Shown: positions 26,495 to 35,489 of the stretch, in pieces | Numbering within the stretch: position 1 is the first letter of the stretch | How the letters are laid out: the number at the start of each line of letters is the position of its first letter | From: VRUE01 sp036376915 | GTDB lineage: Bacteria > Actinomycetota > Thermoleophilia > Solirubrobacterales > 70-9 | Direction: 5' to 3' | Length of the DNA stretch: 49,701 nucleotides | Assembly (NCBI GenBank): GCA_036376915.1 | Contig: DASUZK010000013.1 | Coordinates: 1 to 49,701 of the forward strand | Made by a program: the position numbers and the translations under genes | Notes under the pieces: generated by a model | Databases searched by the model: none | Seen by the model: the letters and a program-made list of their open reading frames with translations, nothing else | What the model was told of the DNA's origin: nothing

Positions 26495-26829
26495 TGCTCC
26501 TCCTCGTCGAGCAGCTTCGATATCCGCATCCCCTGCTCGACCGTCTCGTCGTAGTGGAAGGTCAGCGTGGGCGTTCGCTTCATCCGCGTCTCGGCGGCGA
26601 TCCTGGCCTGCAGCACGCCGTGCGAGGAGCGCAGGCCGGCGAGCGTCTCCTCCCGCTCCTCCTCGGAGCCGAGCACGCTGACGTGCACCTTGGCGGCGCG
26701 CAGATCTGGGCTGGTCTCGACCGATGTCACGGTTACGAAGCCGATGCGAGGGTCACTCAGCTCGGCGATCGCGACGCCGAGGATCTCGCGAAGCACCTCG
26801 TTGATGCGGCGCATGCGGGGAGTGGCCAT
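26491..26829 (-). CDS. rbfA: Ribosome-binding factor A
   Basis: 112 aa with the KH-like fold: INEVLREILGVAIAELSDPRIGFVTVTSVETSPDLRAAKVHVSV is described by the family's SDPR and VTxVxxSxDL motifs. It assists late 30S maturation around the 5' end of 16S rRNA. ATG 26829 follows the infB stop by one base. The C-terminus overlaps the nrnA start. Confidence 0.96.
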   Translation of the reverse strand: MATPRMRRINEVLREILGVAIAELSDPRIGFVTVTSVETSPDLRAAKVHVSVLGSEEEREETLAGLRSSHGVLQARIAAETRMKRTPTLTFHYDETVEQGMRISKLLDEEEQ

Positions 26830-26830
26830 C

Positions 26831-29080
26831 TCACGCCAGCGTCTGCTCGACTTGCTTCGTCTTGAAGAACTCCAACACGTCACCCTCCTTGACGTCAGCG
26901 TAGCCGTCGAGGACGACGCCGCACTCCTGGCCCTCCTCGACCTCCTGCACGTTGTCTTTGAAGCGGCGCAGGGAGCCGAGCTTGCCGTCCCAGATGACCG
27001 TGCCCTCGCGGATCAGGCGAACGCTGGCGTCGCGCGCGACCTTGCCCTCGTTGACGATGCAGCCGGCGATCCGGCCGACCTTGGAGGCCTTGAAAGTCTG
27101 TTTGACCTCGGCCTCGCCGAGAATCTCCTCGACCTCGACCGCCTCGAGCATGCCCTCCATCGCGTTGCGCAGGTCCTCTGTGATTTTGTAGATCACCGAG
27201 TAGGTGCGGACGTCGACGCCCTCGCGCTCGGCCGCCCGGCGAGCGTCGGCGAGCGGGCGCACGTTGAAGCCGATGATGATCGCGTCGGAGGCCGAGGCCA
27301 GCATCACGTCGGACTCGTTGATGCCGCCGGTCTGCGAGTGGATGATGTTGATCGCCACCTGCTCCTGGGGCACCTTGGCGATCTCGTCCTGGAGGGCCTC
27401 CAGAGAGCCGGCTACGTCGGCCTTGAGGACGATGTTGAGCTCCTTGATGTCGCCCTCCTGGACGCGCGAGAAGACCTCCTCGAGGCTGACCTTGCGCGCC
27501 TGCCTGCGGGCCAGCGCCTCGGTCTTGAGCCGGTTCGCCCGCTCCTGAGCCTCCTGGCGGGCGCGGCGATCGTTCTCCACGGCATGCACGAACTCGCCCG
27601 CGTCGCAAACCCCGTCGAAGCCGAGCACCTCGACCGGCATCCCCGGCCCGGCGCTCTCGACCCGCCTGCCGGTGAAGTCCTGCATCGCGCGGACCCGGCC
27701 CCACTGCGGCCCGGCGACGAGCGAGTCGCCGACCTTCAGCGTCCCGCGCTGGACCAGGATCGTGACCACGGGGCCGCGGCCGGGGTCGAGCTGGGACTCG
27801 ACCACGGTGCCGGACGCCGGAGCGTCGGGGTTGGCCCCCAGCTCCTCCAGCTCGGTGACGAGCAGGATCATCTCGAGCAGCTTGTCGAGGCCCTCGCGGG
27901 TCTTCGCCGAGACGTCGACGTAGACGGTCTCCCCGCCCCAGTCCTCGGGCGTGAGACCGTCGGCGGCCAGCTCGTTGCGGACGCGGTCGGGCTGGGCGCC
28001 CTCCTTGTCGATCTTGTTGACCGCGATCAGGATCGGCACGTCGGCGGCGCGAGCGTGGTCGATCGCCTCTTTGGTCTGCGGCATCACCCCGTCGTCGGCG
28101 GCGACGACGACGACCGCGATGTCGGTGACCTTGGCGCCGCGGGCACGCATCGCGGTGAAGGCCGCGTGGCCGGGAGTGTCGAGGAAGGTGATCGTCTTCT
28201 CGTCCTGGTGGACCTGGTAGGCGCCGATGTGCTGGGTGATCCCGCCGGCCTCGCCCGCGGCGACCTCGGTCTCGCGGATCGCGTCGAGCAGCGAGGTCTT
28301 GCCGTGGTCGACGTGGCCCATGATCGTGACCACCGGTGGCCGGTCGGCGAGGCTCTCCTCGGCGTCCTCGAACTCCGGCGCCTCGGGCTCCTCCTCAGCG
28401 GCGGTGACGATCTCGATCTTGCGGTCGTACTCGTCGGCGATCGCCGAGATCGACTCGTCGGTGAGGGTCTGGGTGAGCGTCGCCATCTCCCCCATCATCA
28501 TCAGCTTCTTGATCACCTCGGCGCTGCCGAGGCCGAGCAGCTCGGCGACCTCACGCACGGTCGCCCCGGAGGGCACCGTGGTCGCCTCGGGCTCAGCCGC
28601 CTCGACTTTGGGCGGCGGCTCCTCCAGCATCGGCCGGCGGCGGCGACCTCCGCGCCGGCGTGGCGGCCGTTGGGGGGGCGGCCCGCCCATCTGGTCCCGC
28701 CGGGCGGCCTGCGAGTCGATCACGACACGCCGTTTTTTCCCACTGGCGCCCCCGGCGCCTCCGGTGGAAGCAGGCTTGGCGGCGGGCCGCACGGGCCCTT
28801 TCGACGCCGCCGAGGACTTGGCGTCCGGTTTCGCCGCGGGCTTGGGTGCCGCCGCCTTGGCGGGCGCCTCCGACTTGGCGGCAGCCTTGGGCTTCTCCTT
28901 GGTGGCAGCCGGCGCTCCGCCGTCCCCTTTCGCCGCCTCGATCGCCTTCAGCGCATCGGCCTCCTCAACACTCGAAGCGGCGGCTTTAGCCTCGATCCCG
29001 GCGTTCTTGAGTGCGGCAAGGACCTCCTTGCTCTGGAGGCCCTGCGCCTTGGCGATCTCGTGAACCCGTTTTTTCGCCAC
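26831..29080 (-). CDS. infB: Translation initiation factor IF-2
   Basis: 749 aa. An IF2_N domain at the start (RVHEIAKAQGLQSKEVLAAL), an Ala/Lys/Pro-rich linker of about 100 residues, a second IF2_N-like domain (about 165-215), then the GTPase domain with GHVDHGKTS (G1), DTPGHAAF (G3) and NKID (G4), and domains II-IV. It places fMet-tRNA on the 30S subunit and joins subunits. GTG 29080 shares its first base with the nusA stop (TAGTG). Length is short for actinobacteria, whose linker is often several hundred residues longer. Confidence 0.97.
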   Translation of the reverse strand: MAKKRVHEIAKAQGLQSKEVLAALKNAGIEAKAAASSVEEADALKAIEAAKGDGGAPAATKEKPKAAAKSEAPAKAAAPKPAAKPDAKSSAASKGPVRPAAKPASTGGAGGASGKKRRVVIDSQAARRDQMGGPPPQRPPRRRGGRRRRPMLEEPPPKVEAAEPEATTVPSGATVREVAELLGLGSAEVIKKLMMMGEMATLTQTLTDESISAIADEYDRKIEIVTAAEEEPEAPEFEDAEESLADRPPVVTIMGHVDHGKTSLLDAIRETEVAAGEAGGITQHIGAYQVHQDEKTITFLDTPGHAAFTAMRARGAKVTDIAVVVVAADDGVMPQTKEAIDHARAADVPILIAVNKIDKEGAQPDRVRNELAADGLTPEDWGGETVYVDVSAKTREGLDKLLEMILLVTELEELGANPDAPASGTVVESQLDPGRGPVVTILVQRGTLKVGDSLVAGPQWGRVRAMQDFTGRRVESAGPGMPVEVLGFDGVCDAGEFVHAVENDRRARQEAQERANRLKTEALARRQARKVSLEEVFSRVQEGDIKELNIVLKADVAGSLEALQDEIAKVPQEQVAINIIHSQTGGINESDVMLASASDAIIIGFNVRPLADARRAAEREGVDVRTYSVIYKITEDLRNAMEGMLEAVEVEEILGEAEVKQTFKASKVGRIAGCIVNEGKVARDASVRLIREGTVIWDGKLGSLRRFKDNVQEVEEGQECGVVLDGYADVKEGDVLEFFKTKQVEQTLA

Positions 29081-30729
29081 TAGGACTGCTCTGCCTCCTC
29101 GGCCACAGGCTCTACCTCGGGCTCCTCAGCCTCCGACGACTCAGCGGCATCCTCCCCCGCCTCGTCTTCTGCAAGCTCCGGAGCAGGCTCCTCGCCGACT
29201 TCGTCGCCAACTTCGGCTTCAGGCTCAGCCGCTTCCTCCGCGGGTGGCGCGGACTCGGAGGGGTCGAGAACGGAGGCCTCGCCCCCGCCCGCAGACCCCT
29301 CCGAGGCCGCGTCGGGACCTGCGGCCAGTTCGTCTGGAACCTTTTCCGGAGCCTCCTCGACGAACTCGGCTTCAGCCTTGGCGACGATCTCATCGATCTG
29401 CCCCTGGTCGGCGTCGGGGTCCGCGAGGATCTCGACCTCGGTTTCGGAGACGGCTCCGAGCACCGCCATATGGTTGGTATCGAAGCGGCTCAGCGCCTGG
29501 TGCTGCGGCAACCCGCAGTAGGTCGAGCCCTCGATCGCCGCGTTGGGGCAGCGCCGGCCGTTGGAGAGCACCGCCATGCAGCGCCCGTCGAAGGTTTCTT
29601 CGCCCTCGTACTCGACGTCCTGATCCTCCTGGGAGAACTCGGTCTCGGACTTGATGTCCACCCGCCAGCCCGTGAGGCGGGCGGCCAGGCGGGCATTCTG
29701 CCCATCGCGCCCGATCGCCAGCGAGAGCTGATCGTCGGGGACGATCACCGTCGCCTGGCGCTCCTCGTCGTCGACGATCACCTCGCGCACCCGGGCCGGC
29801 GAGAGCGCCTTGGCCACGAAGCGGGCCGGCTCGTCGTTGTGGGGAATGATGTCGATCTTCTCGCCGCGCAGCTCGGAGACGACCATCCGCACCCGCGAGC
29901 CGCGCGGGCCGACACAGGCACCGACGGGGTCGACTCCGTCGGCATGGGAGATCACCGCGATCTTCGAGCGGTAGCCGGGCTCACGGGCGACGCCGACGAT
30001 CTCGACCAGCTTGTCGGCGATCTCCGGCACCTCCATTTCGAACAGCTTCTTGATCAGCTCGGAGCTGCGCCTGGAGACGACGATCGCCGGGCCTTTGGTC
30101 GAGTCGGAGACATCGGTGATCACGGCCTTGACCCGCATGCCGTGGTCGTATCGCTCGTTGTAGACCTGCTCGGACTTGGGCAGCAGCGCCTCGACCCGCT
30201 CGCGCAGCTGGACCAGCGTGTAGCGCTTGTCCGACTGCTGGATGATCCCGGTGATCAGCTCGCCGACCCGGTCCTGGTACTCGTCGAACATCATCATCCG
30301 TTCGGCCTCGCGGATCCGCTGCAGGATCACCTGCTTGGCGGTCTGGGCGGCGATCCGGCCGAAGTCTTCGGGCGTGACGTCACGGGTGGAGATCTGGTCC
30401 TCGTAGGGAGCGATCATCTCCGGATCCAGCTCGGGCTCCTCGGGCTCGCGCAGCTCGCCCGTCTCGGGGTCGATCTCACGCTCTTCGGACTCCTGTGCCT
30501 CGGCGGCCTCGGCGAGCAGCTTCTCCTCCAGCTCGGGCGGCAGGATCAGTTCGAAGACCTTGTACTCACCGCTCTCGTGGTCGAGGTCGACGCGGGCGTA
30601 TTTGGCCGCGCCGGGAGTCTTCTTGTAAGCGGAGAGGAGCGCGTCCTCGAGCGCGTCCATCAGCTTGTCGGCGGAGATCCCCTTCTCCTGCTCCAGTGCC
30701 TTGATTGCCTCGACGATCTCCTTGCTCAC
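29080..30729 (-). CDS. nusA: Transcription termination/antitermination factor NusA with C-terminal extension
   Basis: 549 aa. N-terminal RNA polymerase-binding domain (1-125), S1 domain (about 140-205), KH1 and KH2 (to about 365, including VGACVGPRGSRVRMVVSEL and LSLAIGRDGQNARLAARLTGW). After KH2 comes a non-standard module, residues about 390-420, with Cys/His spacing C-x9-C-x10-C-x4-H (GRCMAVLSNGRRC ... YCGLPQH) that could bind zinc, then a long Glu/Ala/Pro acidic tail. Start GTG overlaps the rimP stop (GTGA). It lies downstream of a terminator in the operon leader, which may be the site of NusA autoregulation. Confidence 0.95.
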   Translation of the reverse strand: MSKEIVEAIKALEQEKGISADKLMDALEDALLSAYKKTPGAAKYARVDLDHESGEYKVFELILPPELEEKLLAEAAEAQESEEREIDPETGELREPEEPELDPEMIAPYEDQISTRDVTPEDFGRIAAQTAKQVILQRIREAERMMMFDEYQDRVGELITGIIQQSDKRYTLVQLRERVEALLPKSEQVYNERYDHGMRVKAVITDVSDSTKGPAIVVSRRSSELIKKLFEMEVPEIADKLVEIVGVAREPGYRSKIAVISHADGVDPVGACVGPRGSRVRMVVSELRGEKIDIIPHNDEPARFVAKALSPARVREVIVDDEERQATVIVPDDQLSLAIGRDGQNARLAARLTGWRVDIKSETEFSQEDQDVEYEGEETFDGRCMAVLSNGRRCPNAAIEGSTYCGLPQHQALSRFDTNHMAVLGAVSETEVEILADPDADQGQIDEIVAKAEAEFVEEAPEKVPDELAAGPDAASEGSAGGGEASVLDPSESAPPAEEAAEPEAEVGDEVGEEPAPELAEDEAGEDAAESSEAEEPEVEPVAEEAEQS

Positions 30730-30968
30730 TGGGGAAGCTCCTTGTCTTTGCTGTACTTGGGACCGGGCGAGGACACCTCGAGCGAGTACTCGGTCCGCAG
30801 GTGGTTGAGATGGTGCGTCACCCTCTCGCAGAGGGCGAGGTCGACGCCCTCGGGGTGATCGATGAAGAGCCGCAGCGCTTCGGAGCTCGGCTGCTCGAGC
30901 GCGACCAGGTCGAGCTCGGAATCGAGATCGCGAAGCTGCTCTTGGATGTCTTGCTGAAGATCTTGCAC
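30726..30968 (-). CDS. rimP: Ribosome maturation factor RimP, N-terminal domain only
   Basis: The frame shows the RimP N-terminal domain: LRLFIDHPEGVDLALCERVTHHLNHLRTE and the domain-boundary signature YSLEVSSPG. It stops 12 residues after that signature, so the C-terminal SH3-like domain (about 70 residues) is missing. It overlaps nusA by four bases, in the position rimP always has. The start is uncertain: GTG 30968 lies just after the leader terminator and gives 80 aa; the frame stays open to 31076 but that part reads through the terminator and a palindromic element. RimP assists 30S assembly; whether the half-protein works is unknown. Confidence 0.7.
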   Translation of the reverse strand: MQDLQQDIQEQLRDLDSELDLVALEQPSSEALRLFIDHPEGVDLALCERVTHHLNHLRTEYSLEVSSPGPKYSKDKELPQ

Positions 30969-30982
30969 TGGCTTGAGGCCGT

Positions 30983-31007
30983 AAAAAAAGTGGGCCAGGC
31001 CCACTTC
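30983..31007 (-). terminator. Intrinsic terminator/attenuator in the rimP-nusA-infB leader
   Basis: On the minus strand AAGTGGG-CCTGG-CCCACTT is followed by TTTTT: a classic hairpin and U-tract. It lies between coaBC and rimP, upstream of the whole nusA operon. It would stop coaBC read-through, and since NusA stimulates intrinsic termination it could give negative feedback on nusA. Confidence 0.8.
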
Positions 31008-31041
31008 GGGTACATCGGGTGAGGCGTAAAGCTCAAAAGCG

Positions 31042-31047
31042 AGTATA
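31042..31047 (-). promoter_or_regulatory. Candidate -10 box for the rimP-nusA operon
   Basis: TATACT on the minus strand, in the short gap between the palindrome at 31055-31165 and the leader terminator. The same hexamer lies before mihF. No convincing -35 was found at 16-18 bases, so confidence is low. Confidence 0.35.
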
Positions 31048-31054
31048 GCTCGGT

Positions 31055-31165
31055 GCTCCGCGAAGAGGGACGGCAATCCCCTCGCCCGAACAAGCGTCGC
31101 GCTAGTTAGCGCGACGCTTTGAGTATCCGTCCGTTCGAGGGGATTGCCGTCCCTCTTCGCGGAGC
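31055..31165. repeat. Composite palindrome: 30-bp perfect arms around a 13-bp perfect hairpin
   Basis: The outer arms 31055-31084 and 31136-31165 are exact 30-base reverse complements. Inside them 31092-31104 and 31107-31119 form a second perfect 13-bp stem with a two-base centre. The right arm and inner hairpin encode the last 20 or so codons of coaBC, whose stop lies at the tip of the inner hairpin. The left arm extends toward rimP. No T-run follows on the minus strand. It looks like an inserted palindromic or MITE-like unit. Confidence 0.88.
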
Positions 31166-32376
31166 GCGCTTACTCGATCGAGGATTGCCTCGGCGATTGC
31201 GTCCTTGGGAGCTTGTGGGATCTCGGTCGCGTCGTCTGTGTCGATCAGGGTTACGGCGTTTTCCTCGCTCTCGAAGCCGATTTGGGGGTTCGAGATGTCG
31301 TTTAGGACCATGAGGTCGGCGTTCTTGCGGATGAGCTTCTCGCGGGCGCGGTCTACGTTGTCGCCGGCTTCGGCGGCGAAGGCGACCACGGTTTGGTCCT
31401 CGCTTCGTGTGGAGGTGAGGGTGGCGAGGATGTCCTCGGTGGGTTCCAGGTGGAGGTCCAGGGAGGCGTCGCGGGTGAGCTTGCCTGAGGCGGGTTCGCT
31501 GGCGCGGAAGTCGGCGGGGGCGGCGGCCATCAGGAGGACGTGGGCGGCGGGGAACTCGGCCCGGGCGGCCGCGGCCAGCTGCTCGCCGGTCTCGACGTCG
31601 ATGCGATGGATGCCGGCGGGCTCGGGGAGGGCCACGTTGGCGGCGATCAGGGTGACGTCCGCGCCGCGGCGGGCTGCTGCCGCTGCGAGGGCGATGCCCA
31701 TGCGGCCGCTGGAGCGGTTGCCGAGGAAGCGGACCGAGTCGATCGGCTCGCGGGTGCCGCCCGCGGTGACCAGGACTCGGAGGCCGTCCCAGGGGCGCTG
31801 GCCCGTGGGAAGCTCGGATTCGACCAGGGCGAGGAGGCGAGCCGGGTCGGGCAGGCGGCCCTTGCCGTGCTCGCCGCGGGAGGCAAGCGCCCCCTCGTCG
31901 GGCTCGATCACCGTGACGCCCCGCTCGCGCAGGGTCGCCAGGTTGGCCTGTGTCGCGGCATCCGCGTACATGCGGTCGTTCATCGCCGGCGCGACCAGGC
32001 GCGACGCGGTACAGGCGAGGAAGGAGGTGGTGACCATGGAGTCGGCGATCCCGCCCGCGAGCTTCGCCAGCGTGTTGGCCGAGGCGGGCGCGATCAGGTA
32101 GGCGTCGCAGTTGGCGACCACGGCGAGGTGGCCGATCGGATCGTGCTCAGGTGCCTCGTCGCCGGGGAAGGCGCCGCGCATCGGATCGCGCTCGAACTCC
32201 GAAGTCAGCACCGGGGAGCCGACGATGCCTTCGAAGGAGGTGGCACCGATGAAGCGCCCCGCGCCCTCGGTCATCAGCACCCGTACGCCGTGCCCCCCCG
32301 ACGTGGCCAGGCGCGCGAGCTCGAGCGCCTTGTAGGCGGCTATCCCTCCACTTACGCCGAGCAGGATTCTGGCCAT
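31102..32376 (-). CDS. coaBC: Bifunctional phosphopantothenoylcysteine decarboxylase/phosphopantothenate-cysteine ligase
   Basis: 424 aa. The N-terminal flavoprotein decarboxylase (CoaC) has GVSGGIAAYKALELAR (7-22), PASANTLAKLAGGIADSM and PAMNDRMY; the C-terminal ligase (CoaB) has VTAGGTREPIDSVRFLGNRSSG and KLIRKNADLMVLNDIS. Together they make 4'-phosphopantetheine for coenzyme A. The native end is probably near ILDRVSAL; the final residues REEGRQSPRTDGYSKRRAN are encoded by the palindromic element. Follows rpoZ by 36 bases. Confidence 0.96.
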   Translation of the reverse strand: MARILLGVSGGIAAYKALELARLATSGGHGVRVLMTEGAGRFIGATSFEGIVGSPVLTSEFERDPMRGAFPGDEAPEHDPIGHLAVVANCDAYLIAPASANTLAKLAGGIADSMVTTSFLACTASRLVAPAMNDRMYADAATQANLATLRERGVTVIEPDEGALASRGEHGKGRLPDPARLLALVESELPTGQRPWDGLRVLVTAGGTREPIDSVRFLGNRSSGRMGIALAAAAARRGADVTLIAANVALPEPAGIHRIDVETGEQLAAAARAEFPAAHVLLMAAAPADFRASEPASGKLTRDASLDLHLEPTEDILATLTSTRSEDQTVVAFAAEAGDNVDRAREKLIRKNADLMVLNDISNPQIGFESEENAVTLIDTDDATEIPQAPKDAIAEAILDRVSALREEGRQSPRTDGYSKRRAN

Positions 32377-32412
32377 CGCTTTTCTCCTGGCTCCGGTCGC
32401 GCCGGGGCGCGG

Positions 32413-32646
32413 CTAGGAGCGGTACTCGTATTTGAGCTTGCCGGCGGCGACCTCCTCGAGGGCGATCGAGAGGTAGTTCCGCTCGCCGGGCACGTCCACC
32501 ATCGGGGGCGGGTACTCGCCGAAGCTGCCCTCGCCGAGGCTGTGGTAGTAGCTGTTGATCTGCCGGGCCCGCTTGGCGGCGACGACTACGGCCGCGTAGT
32601 GGGAGTCGGTGTGATCCAGAAGCTTGTCAACGCGTGGTTTGATCAT
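32413..32646 (-). CDS. rpoZ: RNA polymerase omega subunit
   Basis: 77 aa. The pattern MIKPRVDKLLDHTDSHYAAVVVAAKRARQIN matches the omega N-terminus (Lys/Arg-Ala-Arg-Gln-Ile-Asn), and NYLSIALEEVAAGKL is the typical C-terminal segment. It helps beta-prime fold and assemble. The start ATG overlaps the gmk stop (ATGA), and the gmk-rpoZ-coaBC order is conserved. Confidence 0.95.
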   Translation of the reverse strand: MIKPRVDKLLDHTDSHYAAVVVAAKRARQINSYYHSLGEGSFGEYPPPMVDVPGERNYLSIALEEVAAGKLKYEYRS

Positions 32647-33221
32647 TCGGCTCCGGAGTCTAGTGGTACGCCCAGCTCCGCGCGCACGATCCCTTCCAGC
32701 TCGCCGGCAGCCCGCTCCAGATCGTCGTTGACGACCCGGTGCGCGAACTCGTCCTGAGCCGCCAGCTCCTGCTCGGCGACTTCGAGGCGGGAGTCGATCG
32801 CCTCGAGGCTGTCCGTCCCACGCGACTCCAGCCTGTGTCGCAGCGAGGCCGGATCGGGAGGCGCGATGAAGACCTGCACCGACTCGCGCATCGCCGCGCG
32901 CACCTGACGCGCTCCCTGCACCTCGATCTCGAGGACGACCGAGTGGCCCTGGTCGAGGCGGCGGCGGACCTCCGAGCGCAGCGTCCCGTAGCGATTGCCG
33001 CTGTAGGTGGCGAACTCGAGGAAGTCTTCCGCCTCGATCCGGCGATCGAACTCCTCCGGCGTGAGGAAGTGGTAGTCGCGCCCGTCGACCTCGCCCTCGC
33101 GGGGCTCCCGGGTGGTGGCGGAGATCGAGAGCTCCAGACCCTCGACCCGGCCGAGCAACTTGGAGATCAGCGTCCCCTTGCCGACTCCAGAGGGACCTGT
33201 GATGACGAAGACCTTGGCCAT
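32643..33221 (-). CDS. gmk: Guanylate kinase
   Basis: 192 aa. P-loop GPSGVGKGT (9-17), SATTREPREGEVDGRDYHF for GMP binding, and LEIEVQGARQVR. It phosphorylates GMP to GDP. Downstream of mihF by 33 bases and overlapping rpoZ by four. Confidence 0.97.
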   Translation of the reverse strand: MAKVFVITGPSGVGKGTLISKLLGRVEGLELSISATTREPREGEVDGRDYHFLTPEEFDRRIEAEDFLEFATYSGNRYGTLRSEVRRRLDQGHSVVLEIEVQGARQVRAAMRESVQVFIAPPDPASLRHRLESRGTDSLEAIDSRLEVAEQELAAQDEFAHRVVNDDLERAAGELEGIVRAELGVPLDSGAE

Positions 33222-33254
33222 GCGGCCCGGGATACTGACGGCCCTGGCGGTCGC

Positions 33255-33587
33255 CTACCTGCGAAGCTGGCTTACGAGCTCCGCCCTTTGCCGCTCAGAC
33301 ATCCCGCCGATGGTCTTCGACGGGGAGATCCGGCACTGGTTGAGGATCCGGTTGGTCTTCACCCTGCCGTACTTGGGTACCGCCAGCAGCATGTCGAAGA
33401 CCTTTGCGGTCAGCAGGTAATCGGGGGGGTCGAGCAGGAGCGTGTGAATGTTGGCCTTGCCCGCTTTCAGGTCCTTCTTCAGCTTGGCGCGGGCGGTGCG
33501 AATGTCGTTGGCGCGCTTGAGCGCATCCATCCGCTGGTCCAGCGATCGCTCGGGCGTCGCGGCGGAGGTCTTGACTGGGCTGGCCAT
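33255..33587 (-). CDS. mihF: Actinobacterial integration host factor (mIHF)
   Basis: 110 aa. RALDKRxxAxxxRAxIK-type region here as ERSLDQRMDALKRANDIRTARAKLKKDLK, then PKYGRVKTNRILNQCRISPSKTIGGMSERQRAEL, an H2TH-like DNA-binding end. This is the nucleoid protein of actinobacteria, unrelated to proteobacterial IHF, needed for nucleoid compaction and phage L5 integration in mycobacteria. ATG 33587 is ten bases from a TATACT box, so the mRNA may be almost leaderless. It starts the mihF-gmk-rpoZ-coaBC cluster. Confidence 0.94.
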   Translation of the reverse strand: MASPVKTSAATPERSLDQRMDALKRANDIRTARAKLKKDLKAGKANIHTLLLDPPDYLLTAKVFDMLLAVPKYGRVKTNRILNQCRISPSKTIGGMSERQRAELVSQLRR

Positions 33588-33597
33588 GTGGGCGGCG

Positions 33598-33625
33598 AGT
33601 ATAGCCGCGGGTTGCCGACGTGCAA
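33598..33625 (-). promoter_or_regulatory. Sigma70-type promoter for mihF
   Basis: On the minus strand TTGCAC (33625-33620), a 16-base spacer and TATACT (33603-33598). Ten bases separate the -10 box from the mihF ATG, so transcription would begin about three or four bases before the start codon. No Shine-Dalgarno is present, in agreement with a near-leaderless transcript. Confidence 0.65.
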
Positions 33626-33675
33626 GGTCTTCCCGGCCTTTGTGCCGGAAATTCACCTCGACCTCGAGTCGAGGT

Positions 33676-35489
33676 TCAGCTTTGAGAAGCGAACGATCTG
33701 CTGCTTCGAGAAGCCTCGAGCGCTTTGGCAAGCTCGCCCGCCACTCGTTGGCCGGCACGGGGATCGCGAAAGCTCTCTGTCCCCACCGCGACCAGCGTCG
33801 CACCGGCAGAGATCATTTCCATCGCATCGCCGCCGCCAGCGACTCCCCCCATGCCCACGATCGGGATCTGGATTGCAGCCGAGACGACACGCAGCTGTGC
33901 AACGGCGATCGGCGAAACAGCTGCTCCGGATAGCCCCCCGTGACCCGCGGCGATGCCTGGATTTCCTGTCAGGGGATCGATCGCGCTCGCCTTCAGCGTG
34001 TTGATCAAGGACACGGCGTCCGCCCCGCCGGCTTCGGCCGCCACCGCCACGTCGGCGGGATTGGCGACGTTGGGTGTCAGCTTCACGATCAATGGCTTCT
34101 CCGTCAGCGGCCGCAGCGCTTCCACCAGCGCCTCGGTCTCGCTCGGCTGCTCCCCGACAATCAGGCCGGAATGCACGTTGGGACACGACACGTTCAGCTC
34201 AATCGCGGCCACTGCATCTCTCCTCCCTACGCCTGTGACCAATCGCGAGAACTCCTCACGGCTCGTTCCCATCACGGAGACGATCAAGGGAACTGGCAGC
34301 TCTTCAAGCCGAGGCAGATCCTCTGCCAGGAATCCCTCCAACCCCTTGTTCGGCAACCCGATCGAGTTGATCATCCCAGCCGGCGTCTCCCAGATCCGCT
34401 GCGGCTCGTTGCCGGCCCGCGGCTCCGGCGTGATCGTCTTGGAGACGAAGGCAGAGAAGGGAAAGTCCCTCAGTAGCTCGTCGCCGTACACCCGACGCGC
34501 TGCAATTGCATCGAACGTCCCCGATGCGTTGACCACGGGGTGCTCCAGCTCGATCCCGCAGAAATCGACCGTCATTGACGGCCTCTCTGCCCCGTTACTG
34601 CCGGGGGGTGGCGTCGCAGGGGGGACCGCCCCCGAGGAAGCTTTAGCTACCGCAGGGGGCGGTGGGTCCCCTGCGGCGACAGGATCCGCCGGCCCAGCGC
34701 GCAACACAGGCCCGTCCACGCACAGGCGGAGATAAGTGCCGTCGCCCTTTGGGACGGCGCAGCCGAAGCAGGCGCCGTAGCCACAGGCCATCGGGGACTC
34801 CATCGCGAGCTCACACGGGACATCGCGAGAGGTGCAGAGAGCTGCAACGGCATCGAGCATCTGAGGAGGACCGCAGGCGTAGACAGCAGCCGAGGAGGCG
34901 TCGTCGCCATCCAGCATCGTTGCGAGCAGGTCGGTGACGTAGCCGTGGTGGCCGGCATGGCCGTCGTCGCTGGCGAGCTTGATCTCGCAGCAGGAGAAGA
35001 GGTCGTCCAGGCCGCCGGAGTGGGCCTCGTCGCGAAAGCCAAGGAGGACGCGGATGGGGATGTTCTTCGCTGCGAAGGTGCGGCGAAGAAGCGCCAGGGG
35101 TGCAATGCCGATGCCGCCGCCGACGAGGATCGCGCCCGCTGCGTTTGGGGAAAGCTCGCGTGGGACCGAGAACGAGTTGCCCAGCGGGCCGTTGACCCAG
35201 ACCTGCTCGCCTGGCTGCAACTCACAGAGCCGGTCCGTCCCCGGGCCGATGCCCTCGATCAGGAAGTCGAGGCGGACTCCCGATGCAGCTGCGCCGGTTT
35301 CGGCTACCGAGAGTGCTCTCGGCAGGTAGGGACGACCGCCCCGCTGCTCCCAATGCTGCTCCGTGGCGAGCATGTAGAACTGGCCGGGCTGGGGCTCCGG
35401 GCCCTCGGTGTCCAACAGGGAGAAGACGTGGTAGCCACCGGAGGCGCGGTTCTCCGTGACCCCGCAGAGCCTTCGCCCGAAGGGGGCGG

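Noticed and set aside
33655..33675. Hairpin ACCTCGAC/GTCGAGGT at the pyrKD stop as a terminator
   Set aside because: Short stem and no U-tract on the minus strand; it may be chance in GC-rich sequence, so it is not listed as a feature.
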